Positions 52,345 to 61,428 of a stretch of 64,000 nucleotides of DNA are shown here, in pieces. The translations under genes and the position numbers were made by a program. Under the pieces are notes generated by a model that saw nothing but the letters and a program-made list of their open reading frames with translations, did not search any database and was not told where the DNA came from. The stretch lies in contig NZ_CAKKLV010000002.1 of assembly GCF_918698115.1 (NCBI RefSeq), positions 124,001-188,000 on the forward strand, in the 5' to 3' direction. How positions within the stretch are numbered: the stretch's first letter is position 1; the number at the start of each line of letters is the position of its first letter. The stretch is from Peribacillus sp. Bi96 (GTDB taxonomy: Bacteria; Bacillota; Bacilli; Bacillales; DSM-1321).

Positions 52345-53177
52345 TTCCCATCCATGAAAACTTAACGAACAGGGTGGCAGTGATCACTGGAGGCAGCGGT
52401 GTCCTATGTTCCAAAATGGCTGTGGAATTGGCCCGCCATGGTGTCAAGATAGCTATATTGAACAGAACGGCGGAAAAAGGGCAAGAAGTGGTCAAACTGA
52501 TTGAACAAACAGGGGGCACTGCGATATCCATCGCTGCAGATGTTTTGAATAGAACCTCATTGGAGAATGCAAGAGGGAAAATAATAGAAACGTTCGGAAG
52601 AGTGGATCTATTAATAAATGGAGCGGGAGGCAATCACCCTGATGCCATTACAGCTCCAGAGAAGTATGGGGAAGAAGCAGAAGGAAAATCATTTTTTGAT
52701 CTGGATGAAAATGGTTTCTCCCAAGTTTTTGCCAGTAATTTCACCGGTACATTTTTGGCCAGTCAGGTTTTTGGGAAAGAGTTATTGCAAGTGGAAGCGC
52801 CAGTTATCGTAAATGTATCTTCCATGAGCGCTTACGCTCCAATGACTAAGGTGCCAGCATATAGTGCTGCCAAAGCTTCGATAAATAATTTTACCATGTG
52901 GATGGCTGTTCATTTTGCCGAAGAGGGTTTACGGGTGAATGCCATTGCACCAGGATTCTTTTTGACGCAGCAAAATCGCAATCTTTTGCTTAATGAAGAT
53001 GGCAGCCTGACGAAAAGGTCTAATAAAATCATTACTTCTACCCCCATGAAGCGTTTCGGGCAGCCAGAGGATTTACTTGGTACCTTGCTTTGGCTCGTTG
53101 ATGAATCCTATTCGGGTTTTGTCACAGGTATTACGGTACCAGTCGATGGCGGATTCATGGCATACTCAGGCGTCTGA
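52341..53177 (+). CDS. uxuB: D-mannonate oxidoreductase (fructuronate reductase), SDR type
   Basis: The 278-residue SDR of the YjmF type has VITGGSGVLCSKMA, INGAGGNHP, VSSMSAYAPMTKVPAYSAAKAS (Ser-Tyr-Lys) and VPVDGG. It interconverts D-fructuronate and D-mannonate, feeding UxuA. Its distinctive insertion after GGNHPDAI is typical of this group. It is the last gene of the operon; about 180 bases separate it from kdgR. Confidence 0.88.
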   Translation: MIPIHENLTNRVAVITGGSGVLCSKMAVELARHGVKIAILNRTAEKGQEVVKLIEQTGGTAISIAADVLNRTSLENARGKIIETFGRVDLLINGAGGNHPDAITAPEKYGEEAEGKSFFDLDENGFSQVFASNFTGTFLASQVFGKELLQVEAPVIVNVSSMSAYAPMTKVPAYSAAKASINNFTMWMAVHFAEEGLRVNAIAPGFFLTQQNRNLLLNEDGSLTKRSNKIITSTPMKRFGQPEDLLGTLLWLVDESYSGFVTGITVPVDGGFMAYSGV

Positions 53178-53361
53178 ATTCAGATTCAATAATCAAGCAA
53201 TCAAGTGACCGATTGTACGTTAGTTGATTAAATTAGTTCCACGGTATGGGAAATGGACTTTAATGCTGCTTCAAAAGGTGATTGTAAAGCGTTCCTTATT
53301 ATAATACAATATTCCTTATAAATCTAAGGTGTTTTTGTATTCGGCAGAGAAATGAAATCAC

Positions 53362-54381
53362 ATGACAGGAATGAATGAAATGAAAACCATTACAATTACT
53401 GATGTCGCCAATCACGCGAAAGTATCAAAAAGCACAGTTTCCCAATACCTGAACAAGCGATACGAATATATGAGTGAAAAAACTAGGAAAAAGATTGAAG
53501 AAACTATAGAAGAGTTAAACTATCAGCCTAATATAATCGCGCGCAGTTTAAAACAAAAATCCACTTTTACTGTTGGGGTAGTGGTTGCCAATATCCTTCA
53601 CACGTTTTCAACGCAAGTTATTAGAGCGATAGAAAACTACTTTTATGAACAAGGGTTCCATATTATCGTATGCAATGCAGATGACAATCCTGAAAAGGAA
53701 AAGAATTATATTGAAATGCTAAGAGCTAAACAAGTGGATGGGATCATCATTTTCCCTACAGGGGACAATCTTGATTTATATCAACGTATGAAGAGTGATC
53801 AATTCCCGATTGTTTTCATGGATAGGACGATCGAAGAATTGGATATTGCAACAGTCATGCTTGATAATCACCTTGCTTCCAAGTTAGCGATCGATCGATT
53901 TATTGAAAAGGGTTTTGAAAACATAGCTATCATAACCACTTCAATAATACGCGATATCAGTCCTAGAATCGAACGGATCCAAGGGTACAAGGATTCACTC
54001 GCGACACATGGGATACCACTCAATGCTGAATATATTAAAACAGTGAACGCAGATGAAATTCCGGTTGCACTTTCAGAATTTTTCGAATTGGAAAAGCCGC
54101 CTCAAGCCGTATTGGCAGGAAATGATATCGTACTTAATGAAGTATTGCGTTATATGAAACAGCACGAAATCAATATACCAGATGACATGGCGGTCATAGG
54201 AATCGATGAGGTACCATATGCCAGTTTCTATACACCGACCATCACAACGGTTAATCAGCCAGCCATTGAAATGGCCAACTTGGCAGCAGAGTTACTGCTT
54301 AGCCAAATCAATAAAACAGGAAAAGAGGATACAAGTGTGCATCGCTTGAAACCGACTTTGCTTTCAAGAAATTCTTGCTAG
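53362..54381 (+). CDS. kdgR: LacI-family regulator KdgR
   Basis: The 339-residue repressor has an N-terminal helix-turn-helix (TITDVANHAKVSKSTVSQYL) and YQPNIIARSL hinge, followed by a periplasmic-binding-protein-like sensor domain. KRYEYMSEKTRKKIEE is close to B. subtilis KdgR, which represses KDG-related genes and responds to KDG. Start may be ATG 53362, 53371 or 53380. A TATAAT at 53300-53305 may be its own -10. The likely operators are AAACCG-TTT sites at 47492, 47511 and 54433. Confidence 0.85.
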   Translation: MTGMNEMKTITITDVANHAKVSKSTVSQYLNKRYEYMSEKTRKKIEETIEELNYQPNIIARSLKQKSTFTVGVVVANILHTFSTQVIRAIENYFYEQGFHIIVCNADDNPEKEKNYIEMLRAKQVDGIIIFPTGDNLDLYQRMKSDQFPIVFMDRTIEELDIATVMLDNHLASKLAIDRFIEKGFENIAIITTSIIRDISPRIERIQGYKDSLATHGIPLNAEYIKTVNADEIPVALSEFFELEKPPQAVLAGNDIVLNEVLRYMKQHEINIPDDMAVIGIDEVPYASFYTPTITTVNQPAIEMANLAAELLLSQINKTGKEDTSVHRLKPTLLSRNSC

Positions 54382-54392
54382 GGCCGGATTTA

Positions 54393-54434
54393 AGAATTTC
54401 CGTGAAAAAGAAAGCGCTTTTTTACGGAAATTCT
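54393..54434 (+). terminator. long hairpin after kdgR
   Basis: AGAATTTCCGTGAAAAAG pairs with CTTTTTTACGGAAATTCT (one G-T pair) around AAAGCG. It ends at the KdgR operator, so termination and operator are fused. Confidence 0.7.
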
Positions 54435-54446
54435 AAACCGATTTAG
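54433..54446. promoter_or_regulatory. kdgR: third LacI-type (KdgR) operator
   Basis: CTAAACCGATTTAG is identical to the second operator at 47511-47524, here ahead of the transporter gene. Confidence 0.65.
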
Positions 54447-54482
54447 TTAAAGGTCACATAGGCTTTACTCTTGGTTATTAAA

Positions 54483-54496
54483 TGGAAACGTTTCCA
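54483..54496. promoter_or_regulatory. cre-like palindrome (CcpA)
   Basis: TGGAAACGTTTCCA is a perfect 14-bp palindrome fitting the degenerate cre consensus WTGNAANCGNWNNCW. It lies in the leader of the transporter gene, where CcpA would repress uptake when glucose is present. Confidence 0.55.
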
Positions 54497-54538
54497 AAAA
54501 TGCAGTTGCATTTATTGAAGCGTATAGGGGGGTACTTT

Positions 54539-55780
54539 ATGTTTTCAAATGGTAGAGGAATGATCATCGTTTTCTTGTTCTTGGCTGGTGTAATCAATTA
54601 TCTCGATCGTTCTGCACTTTCAATAGCAGCACCGTTCATTCAAGATGATTTATCTTTAACAGCAACACAGATGGGGATTATTTTTAGTAGTTTTTCTGTT
54701 GGGTATGCCATATTTAATTTCCTTGGAGGAATGGCATCCGATAGATGGGGTGCAAAGTTAACGCTTTTCGTAGCGATGATCGTTTGGTCTTTATTCAGTG
54801 GTGCACTTGTACTGGTTGTCGGATTTGCCAGTATGATCGTCATCCGCATCTTGTTTGGAATGGGTGAAGGCCCTCTTTCGGCAACCATCAATAAAATGGT
54901 CAATAACTGGTTCCCTGCTAATCAGCGGGCATCCGTCGTTGGCTTGACGAACAGTGGAACACCGCTTGGTGGTGCCATTGCAGGTCCAATAGTTGGTTTT
55001 ATTGCGATCTCCTATGGATGGAGAGTTTCATTCATTGCCATTATGGTGATTGGTCTTATATGGGCCGCTTGCTGGTGGAAATTTGCTAAAGACAAACCTA
55101 AAGACTCCAAAGAACAGGATAATATGGGTAAATCATATGTAGCTGCAACAACGGAAGGTAAGTTGAAATTCACCTTTTATTTAAAACAAAAAACCGTTTT
55201 ATTTACAGCACTTGCGTTTTTTTCTTACAACTATATATTATTCTTTTTCTTAACATGGTTCCCAAGCTATTTGGTGGATGCACGCGGCCTAAGTGTAGAA
55301 AATATGAGTATCATTACAGTGATTCCTTGGATTTTTGGATTCATCGGACTTGCTTTAGGTGGATTCGTGTCGGATTTCTTCCATAAAAAATTCGCTCAAA
55401 AAGGTGTTTTATTCTCACGGAAGCTCGTGCTTGTAACATGTTTGTTCTTATCGGCGGTATGTATCGGTTTTGCCGGACTTGTAACCACAACGGTCAGTGC
55501 GGTAACGCTTGTCGCACTTTCCGTCTTCTTCCTATATTTGACTGGTGCCATTTACTGGGCAATCGTCAACGATGTTGTCGACCCTGGTAATGTTGGATCT
55601 GTTGGAGGTTTTATGCATTTCTTGGCAAATACAGCAGGAATCATCGGACCGACGTTGACAGGATACATTGTCGATACCTCAGGCACATACACAGTTGCAT
55701 TCTTGCTTGCAGGTGGATTGGCCATCGTTGCATCGCTTGCAGTCATCCGTTTTGTAAGACCGATAGTAAAGCCTGTGTAA
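54539..55780 (+). CDS. MFS hexuronate/aldonate:H+ symporter (ExuT/GudP type)
   Basis: The protein has 413 residues from ATG 54539, 6 nt after GGGGGG; the outer ATG 54482 lies on the cre-like palindrome. Twelve helices start with VINYLDRSALSIAAPF, the mark of the anion:cation symporter family (ExuT, GudP, DgoT, LgoT). RILFGMGEGP and NSGTPLGGAIAGP also fit. It likely imports hexuronates or hexonates. KdgR operator and cre site upstream suggest induction by the substrate and glucose repression. Confidence 0.86.
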   Translation: MFSNGRGMIIVFLFLAGVINYLDRSALSIAAPFIQDDLSLTATQMGIIFSSFSVGYAIFNFLGGMASDRWGAKLTLFVAMIVWSLFSGALVLVVGFASMIVIRILFGMGEGPLSATINKMVNNWFPANQRASVVGLTNSGTPLGGAIAGPIVGFIAISYGWRVSFIAIMVIGLIWAACWWKFAKDKPKDSKEQDNMGKSYVAATTEGKLKFTFYLKQKTVLFTALAFFSYNYILFFFLTWFPSYLVDARGLSVENMSIITVIPWIFGFIGLALGGFVSDFFHKKFAQKGVLFSRKLVLVTCLFLSAVCIGFAGLVTTTVSAVTLVALSVFFLYLTGAIYWAIVNDVVDPGNVGSVGGFMHFLANTAGIIGPTLTGYIVDTSGTYTVAFLLAGGLAIVASLAVIRFVRPIVKPV

Positions 55781-55792
55781 TAGATTGTTAGT

Positions 55793-55826
55793 ATGGAAGT
55801 GTCTCTCAAAGACACTTCCATTTTTA
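55793..55826. terminator. intrinsic terminator of the transporter gene
   Basis: ATGGAAGTGTC (55793-55803) is exactly complementary to 55811-55821 and is followed by TTTTT; convergent with the AraC gene. Confidence 0.9.
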
Positions 55827-55860
55827 ATGAATTAATATTTTTCATGTTTACTAGGCATGC

Positions 55861-56730
55861 CTAGTGCATCCGATTTTCTTTTCGAAATGCAGCAGGTGTC
55901 AGATCAGTGTACTTTTTAAATGTACGATAAAATTGGGGCATACTTTCAAAGCCACTCATCTCGGCAATAGTAGCAACGGTGTGAGTCGTTTCTAGTAAAA
56001 GTTCCTTTGCCTTGATGATTCTTTTCGTATTTAAATATACTATTAAGCCAATTCCAGTCGTTTCCTTAAAAACTCTGCTGAAATGAGCGGGACTTACCAA
56101 TGCTTTTTGTGCAAGTGTCGTCAAAGTCAATACTTCATCGATATGGTCATTAATATAAAAGAAAATATCTTTGATCCATTCTGAACTATAGCTATTGCCT
56201 TCGGGTAAATCTTCTTGGCCATTTATCCGTGTACGGTATAAATCAAGTATGATTTGGTGAACGGTCAGCAAACAAGCATGCCTCGAGCCCATTGATTGGC
56301 TAGTTGTTTCTTGCAGGATGAGTTGTAGCTGTTCCTCCAACTTTACTTGTTTCTTTTGCGGCAATGATATTTTATAAGTCTTACTCTTTTTTGTCAGGTC
56401 AAACAAATGTAAATAGGAAAAAGAATCATCAACCATATCTTTATATATCAATGTGGGACTGAAAAAGATAATGGTGGATGTAACAGGGTCGTCCTTATTG
56501 GGTAAAGCCCTATGAATAGTATTATTCGGGATCAGGAATACATCCCCTTGCTGCATATCATAAAACACATCACCGATAAAAAAAGTCCCTTTACCGTTAT
56601 AAACATAAACAATTTCATAATAGTCATGCATATGATCGGACAATTCATTCTGAGGACTTTTCGTATCTTGATAGACAAAAGATAATGGGAAGAGTAAATC
56701 ATGATTTAATGCATTATGGGTTTTTGTCAT
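55861..56730 (-). CDS. AraC-family transcriptional regulator
   Basis: The protein has about 289 residues; ATG 56730 is 9 nt after AGGAG, while the outer ATG 56739 is too near. The N-terminal cupin sensor (about 15-100, HMHDYYEIVYVYNGKG) precedes a double helix-turn-helix at 190-285 (TLTTLAQKALVSPAHFSRVFKE and IAEMSGFESMPQFYRTFKKY). It is divergent from the uxaA operon and most likely activates it in response to a uronate or aldonate. Confidence 0.88.
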   Translation of the reverse strand: MTKTHNALNHDLLFPLSFVYQDTKSPQNELSDHMHDYYEIVYVYNGKGTFFIGDVFYDMQQGDVFLIPNNTIHRALPNKDDPVTSTIIFFSPTLIYKDMVDDSFSYLHLFDLTKKSKTYKISLPQKKQVKLEEQLQLILQETTSQSMGSRHACLLTVHQIILDLYRTRINGQEDLPEGNSYSSEWIKDIFFYINDHIDEVLTLTTLAQKALVSPAHFSRVFKETTGIGLIVYLNTKRIIKAKELLLETTHTVATIAEMSGFESMPQFYRTFKKYTDLTPAAFRKENRMH

Positions 56731-56928
56731 TTCGTTCATCTCCTGAAAGTATAATACAACAAGAATGAGTATATTTATAGCAAAATATGCAATTTATATT
56801 TCAAAAATTGATGTTAAAATGATAATAGATTCCATAAAAAGCTATTTCATTTTTAAAAAATGAAAGGGCTTTCTACATATTTACTTTTGGTCGATGGACG
56901 CCATCACTCAAGATAAGGAGGGGACAAA

Positions 56929-58434
56929 ATGAATAAATTTGTGCAATTGCATTCAATTGATGATGTTGTTATTTCCTTGGAGGGGATTCCTAAAGGACAG
57001 AGCCTCCAGATTCAAACGGAAGACAGGGGAATGATCAATATAAAGGCAAGTGAAGACATTCCTAAAGGGCATAAGATGTTAGTGAAACCGGTTAAACGAG
57101 GGGGGGACGTAATCAAATTCGGCTACTCTATCGGAAAAGCTAAATTTGATATCTCAATTGGCGAGTGGGTTCACACTCATAATCTAAAATCCGGATTGCA
57201 GGGTATATTGGATTATTCTTATCAGCCCAGCATTGCATATACAGAAGGGGATAGTTCCAATCAAACCTTCCAAGGATATATCCGTGAAAATGGAGAAGCG
57301 GGCATCCGGAATGAAATCTGGATCATCAATACGGTTGGTTGTATTAATAAAACTTGTGAAGTTCTCGCTAAAATGGGGAATGAGCAGTTTAAAGATCGAC
57401 AAATAGATGGAGTTCATCATTTCCCCCACCCCTACGGTTGTTCTCAATTGGGAGATGATTTATCCCATACACAGAAACTATTGGCGTCGTTAGTTCAACA
57501 TCCGAATGCAGCTGGAGTATTGGTTGTAGGATTAGGATGTGAGAACAATCAGATTGAAGCATTTAAAGAAGTAATCGGCGAATTCCCCCCAAATCGCATA
57601 AAGTTTTTAAAAGCCCAGGAGGTTCAAGATGAATTGGAGAGCGGCCTACGTTTAATGGGAGAATTAGTGGAATATGCGGAAGGATTTGAACGGATGCCCG
57701 TACCGGTTTCAAAGTTGAAAATAGGTTTAAAGTGTGGAGGTTCCGACGGTTTGTCAGGCATTACAGCTAATCCATTAGTGGGCGCAGTTTCCGATCTTAT
57801 TGTAGAAAATGGCGGAACAACGATTTTGACAGAGGTTCCTGAGATGTTTGGAGCGGAAACGATATTGATGAACAGGGCAAAGGATAAAGAAACCTTTAAT
57901 AAAATCGTTGAACTTGTTAATGACTTCAAACGATACTTCATTCGCCATGATCAGGAAATTTATGAAAATCCTTCACCTGGAAATAAGGAAGGCGGCATTA
58001 GTACACTTGAGGAAAAATCCTTGGGCTGTACGCAAAAAGGCGGTCATGCCCCTGTTATTGACGTTAGTCCATATGGAGAAAGAGTAGTGAAGCAAGGATT
58101 GAATTTGATAAATTCTCCCGGTAATGATCTGATTTCGGTGACGGCCTTGGCAGCAGCAGGCGCACATATCGTTTTATTCACCACAGGAAGAGGCACACCT
58201 TTTGGCGGACCAGTGCCAACTGTGAAAATAGCTACGAATACAGAATTGGCTAATCGTAAAAAACACTGGATTGATTATAATGCCGGACAGTTAATTGAAG
58301 GCCAAACGATCGATGAATTAAAGAGCGATTTATTCCAATACATACTTGAGCTTTCATCCGGTAAAAAGAAAACGAATAATGAAAAATTCGGATATAGGGA
58401 GATAAGCATTTTTAAAGAAGGAGTCATTCTTTAA
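56929..58434 (+). CDS. uxaA: D-altronate dehydratase
   Basis: The 501-residue enzyme turns D-altronate into KDG using Fe2+. A SAF domain (about 1-90) is fused to the UxaA dehydratase core with RNEIWIINTVGCINKTCE, HPYGCSQLG, VVGLGCENNQ, LKCGGSDGLSGI and TTGRGTPFGGPVPT. Conserved cysteines and histidines for the metal are present. AAGGAGGGG precedes ATG 56929. It heads a three-gene operon with a dehydrogenase and uxaB. Confidence 0.93.
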   Translation: MNKFVQLHSIDDVVISLEGIPKGQSLQIQTEDRGMINIKASEDIPKGHKMLVKPVKRGGDVIKFGYSIGKAKFDISIGEWVHTHNLKSGLQGILDYSYQPSIAYTEGDSSNQTFQGYIRENGEAGIRNEIWIINTVGCINKTCEVLAKMGNEQFKDRQIDGVHHFPHPYGCSQLGDDLSHTQKLLASLVQHPNAAGVLVVGLGCENNQIEAFKEVIGEFPPNRIKFLKAQEVQDELESGLRLMGELVEYAEGFERMPVPVSKLKIGLKCGGSDGLSGITANPLVGAVSDLIVENGGTTILTEVPEMFGAETILMNRAKDKETFNKIVELVNDFKRYFIRHDQEIYENPSPGNKEGGISTLEEKSLGCTQKGGHAPVIDVSPYGERVVKQGLNLINSPGNDLISVTALAAAGAHIVLFTTGRGTPFGGPVPTVKIATNTELANRKKHWIDYNAGQLIEGQTIDELKSDLFQYILELSSGKKKTNNEKFGYREISIFKEGVIL

Positions 58435-58487
58435 TTGCTGTAATTTTCGTAAATTTTATGTTTTTTAATTAAAAGGAGTGTTATTCA

Positions 58488-59501
58488 ATGAAAAGTATTG
58501 TTTGTGAACAACCTTATGAATTTAAGATGATCGAGTCTGAAAAACCAGTTCCAAACTCAGGGGAAGCTCTGATCAGGGTGCGCCGCATAGGAATATGCGG
58601 AACGGATATTCATGCCTACGGAGGCAATCAACCCTTCTTTAGCTATCCAAGAATACTTGGCCATGAACTATCGGGTAATATTGAATCCATACCAGAAAAC
58701 GCAACGGGACTGAATGTCGGGGATCAAGTATCGATCATTCCCTATATGGAGTGTGGAAAATGTATCGCTTGCAAAAGTGGAAAAACGAATTGCTGTACGA
58801 ATATGAAAGTGTTAGGTGTACATGCAGAAGGTGGCATGTGTGAATGGATTACGGTTCCCTTAGATCATTTGGTGAAAACTGAGGGGCTCTCACTTGACGA
58901 ATCAGCCATGATCGAGCCTTTAAGTATAGGGGCTCATGCGGTTAGACGGGCTGACATTCATGAAGGGGATATTGCACTTATCATTGGTGCGGGACCCATT
59001 GGCTTGGGAGTCATGGCATTTGCTAAAGAACAAGGTGCGAAAGTAATTGCAATGGATGTAAACGATGAACGTCTTGCGTTTGCTGGCAAATGGGCAAATG
59101 TAGATCATTTGTTGAACGTTTTGGAGAATCCAATGGAGAAATTAGCCCAGTTGACAAATGGGGATATGCCAAGCGTGGTGTTTGACGCAACAGGTAACGC
59201 TAAATCAATGATGAATTCATTTAATTACCCTGCTCACGGCGGAAAATTGATCTATGTAGGTCTAGTGAAATCCGATATTTCCTTTAATGATCCTGAATTC
59301 CACAGTAAAGAGCTTACATTAATGGGAAGTAGAAATGCTACCAGGGAAGATTTTGATTATGTGGTGAAAACGTTGAAAAACAATAGGTTGGATTTGAGTC
59401 AATATATTACACATCGCACACATTTGGATGAAATGATCCATAAGTTCGAGGGATGGTTAACTCCTGAAGCTAAAGTGATTAAAGCCATAGTCGAAATATA
59501 A
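58488..59501 (+). CDS. zinc MDR dehydrogenase (possible L-galactonate 5-dehydrogenase)
   Basis: The 337-residue medium-chain dehydrogenase is paralogous to YjmD. It has GICGTDIHAYGG, GHELSGN, the structural zinc cluster CGKCIACKSGKTNCC and ALIIGAGPIGLG. Placed between uxaA and uxaB, it could oxidise L-galactonate to D-tagaturonate, which UxaB then reduces to altronate. This matches the E. coli LgoD (YjjN) reaction, but substrate is inferred from context. AAAAGGAG precedes the ATG. Confidence 0.82.
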   Translation: MKSIVCEQPYEFKMIESEKPVPNSGEALIRVRRIGICGTDIHAYGGNQPFFSYPRILGHELSGNIESIPENATGLNVGDQVSIIPYMECGKCIACKSGKTNCCTNMKVLGVHAEGGMCEWITVPLDHLVKTEGLSLDESAMIEPLSIGAHAVRRADIHEGDIALIIGAGPIGLGVMAFAKEQGAKVIAMDVNDERLAFAGKWANVDHLLNVLENPMEKLAQLTNGDMPSVVFDATGNAKSMMNSFNYPAHGGKLIYVGLVKSDISFNDPEFHSKELTLMGSRNATREDFDYVVKTLKNNRLDLSQYITHRTHLDEMIHKFEGWLTPEAKVIKAIVEI

Positions 59502-59565
59502 GCTTAAAGGTACAGGTAACCAAATGAAGATTGGATAATTAATGAGAGAAAGGAGTTTAGCGATC

Positions 59566-61053
59566 ATGAACATAAATAAAGGTCATCTGAAGAATATGAA
59601 TAAAGATACAGAGACTGTACAATATTCACAAATGATGGATTATCCCATAAAAGTGTTGCAAATCGGTGAGGGTAATTTTCTTCGTGGTTTCTTCGATTGG
59701 ATGATTTCTGAATGCAATAAGCAAGGTCATTTCCAAGGAAGTATCGCGGTTACCCAGCCGCGCCCCACTGGAAAGGGAAAAATAGAAGAATTAAAACAGC
59801 AAGATGGACTCTATACGCTAATGTTACGAGGGTTTCACCATGGCGAGAAAGTGGAGCATACAGAAATCATTTCCGTTTTTTCAAAGGTAATAAATCCATA
59901 TGAAGAATGGATGGAATTTTTGGGGTTGGCAGAAAACCCTACATTGGAATTTGTAGTATCCAACACGACCGAAGCCGGAATCAAATATGTGCCAATTCCG
60001 TGGGAAGAAGGCGTACCGAATGAATCTTTTCCAGGAAAGCTGACGGCATTATTATATCGGCGCTATCTATATTTCAACGGAGAAGCGGACAAGGGCCTAA
60101 TCATGCTTCCATGTGAGCTTTTGGAGAGAAATGGTGATACATTAAAGCAATGCGTACTAAAGCATAGCAGGGATTGGGATTTACCAAAGTCTTTCATGGA
60201 TTGGGTGGAGCAAGACAATCTCTTTCTTAACTCGCTCGTAGACCGTATCGTAACAGGTTTTCCGGCTAATGAGTCGGAAAAACTATTTGAGAAATGGGGA
60301 TTTGAGGATACGCTGCTAAATACGGCTGAACCTTATCATTTATGGGCTATTGAAGGTGACCCTTCTATGGATAAGCGTCTTCCTTTACAACAATCGGGCA
60401 TAAATGTGCATTGGGTAAAGGATATAGTACCTTATCAAATGAGAAAGGTAAGGATTCTAAATGGTTCGCATACATTAATGGCTCCTCTGGGAATATTATC
60501 TGGCTTGGAAGAAGTAAAACAGGCAATCGATCACCCGGATTTCAATCGATTTCTCCGTAAGGCAATCGAAGAGGAAATCATTCCATCTTTACCTTTTGAT
60601 CAAAGTGAGATGATGGTATATGGGGAAAGCGTTCTGGAGCGATTTATGAATCCCTTCGTACACCACCAGCTAGCCGATATATCATTAAATAGTGTTTCGA
60701 AGTTTAAGGTTCGGCTCCTACCTACCTTAGAAGGATATTACGAAATGAAAGGCAAACTGCCTGCCTCCATAATAAGAGGTTTTGCGGGACTGATTCGATT
60801 TTATAGGGTACAAGAAGTAGAGGGGAGATATATAGGGAAAAGCTTTGAGGGTAAAGAATATGTCATTAAAGATGATATAAAGACAATTGAATTTTTTAGC
60901 GAACAATGGCACCGTTATGAAATGGAAGAAATTTCACTTAGAAAATTGATAGAGTCGACATTAAGTAATCAATATTTATGGGGGAAGGATCTGAATAAGA
61001 TCTTGAACCTGGCAGATGAAATAGGCCATTACTTAGAAACGATGATTGATTGA
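59566..61053 (+). CDS. uxaB: tagaturonate reductase (altronate oxidoreductase)
   Basis: The protein has 495 residues from ATG 59566; AAAGGAG is 11 nt upstream and overlaps the alternative ATG 59542. It is a mannitol-dehydrogenase-type long-chain enzyme with QIGEGNFLRGFFDWMI (NAD binding), VSNTTEAGI, VDRIVTGFP and the catalytic block KVRILNGSHTLMA (Lys, Asn, His). It reduces D-tagaturonate to D-altronate. It ends the operon. Confidence 0.92.
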   Translation: MNINKGHLKNMNKDTETVQYSQMMDYPIKVLQIGEGNFLRGFFDWMISECNKQGHFQGSIAVTQPRPTGKGKIEELKQQDGLYTLMLRGFHHGEKVEHTEIISVFSKVINPYEEWMEFLGLAENPTLEFVVSNTTEAGIKYVPIPWEEGVPNESFPGKLTALLYRRYLYFNGEADKGLIMLPCELLERNGDTLKQCVLKHSRDWDLPKSFMDWVEQDNLFLNSLVDRIVTGFPANESEKLFEKWGFEDTLLNTAEPYHLWAIEGDPSMDKRLPLQQSGINVHWVKDIVPYQMRKVRILNGSHTLMAPLGILSGLEEVKQAIDHPDFNRFLRKAIEEEIIPSLPFDQSEMMVYGESVLERFMNPFVHHQLADISLNSVSKFKVRLLPTLEGYYEMKGKLPASIIRGFAGLIRFYRVQEVEGRYIGKSFEGKEYVIKDDIKTIEFFSEQWHRYEMEEISLRKLIESTLSNQYLWGKDLNKILNLADEIGHYLETMID

Positions 61054-61187
61054 CTGGCTGAAAGGAGTGGGGCTCTTTATATAATAGGCCGACATCGTTC
61101 CCATACCAAGTAGGTATGTTCAATAATGATGTAATAAAAATAATTGTCTATCCTATCATTATTTTTCCTTTATTTTATTAGTAATTC

Positions 61188-61196
61188 TGGTATAAT
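61188..61196 (+). promoter_or_regulatory. extended -10 promoter of the yybP-ykoY leader
   Basis: TGGTATAATG carries a perfect TATAAT (61191-61196) with the TGn extension. The -35 region is weak. It starts a leader of about 225 bases. Confidence 0.65.
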
Positions 61197-61262
61197 GTAT
61201 GAGTGATAGATTTACTTGGTATATTCCTTAGGGAAGGGTACCAAAAGTGATGAAAATTATAT

Positions 61263-61390
61263 AAATCTTTATTCCCGTGAAGGGGAGTAGCGTCAGGTAT
61301 AACCTGAAATAAAGTCGTCATTACGTGGAATTTCCACCGGCTTTATTGGCCTAATTTCTTTAGTGCTTAGCGAGACCTTTGCCATTTATG
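61263..61390 (+). ncRNA. yybP-ykoY (manganese) riboswitch
   Basis: The leader contains the conserved GTGAAGGGGAGTAGC loop, a variable arm, the CGTCATTAC segment, a helix GTGGAATTTCCAC and the closing GCGAGACCTTTGCC. The last part also forms the 5' strand of the terminator at 61372, so folding of the aptamer on Mn2+ should prevent termination. Boundaries are approximate. Confidence 0.85.
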
Positions 61391-61410
61391 GCAGAGGTCT
61401 CTTTATTTTT
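61372..61410 (+). terminator. riboswitch terminator
   Basis: GAGACCTTTGCC (61372-61383) pairs with GGCAGAGGTCTC (61390-61401), one mismatch, then TTTATTTTT. Confidence 0.88.
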
Positions 61411-61428
61411 GTATAAAAGGAGGAAGAA

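Noticed and set aside
55851..55864. CTAGGCATGCCTAG palindrome at the 3' end of the AraC gene
   Set aside because: It is only 14 bp and overlaps the stop codon; no duplicate or integrase supports an attachment site.
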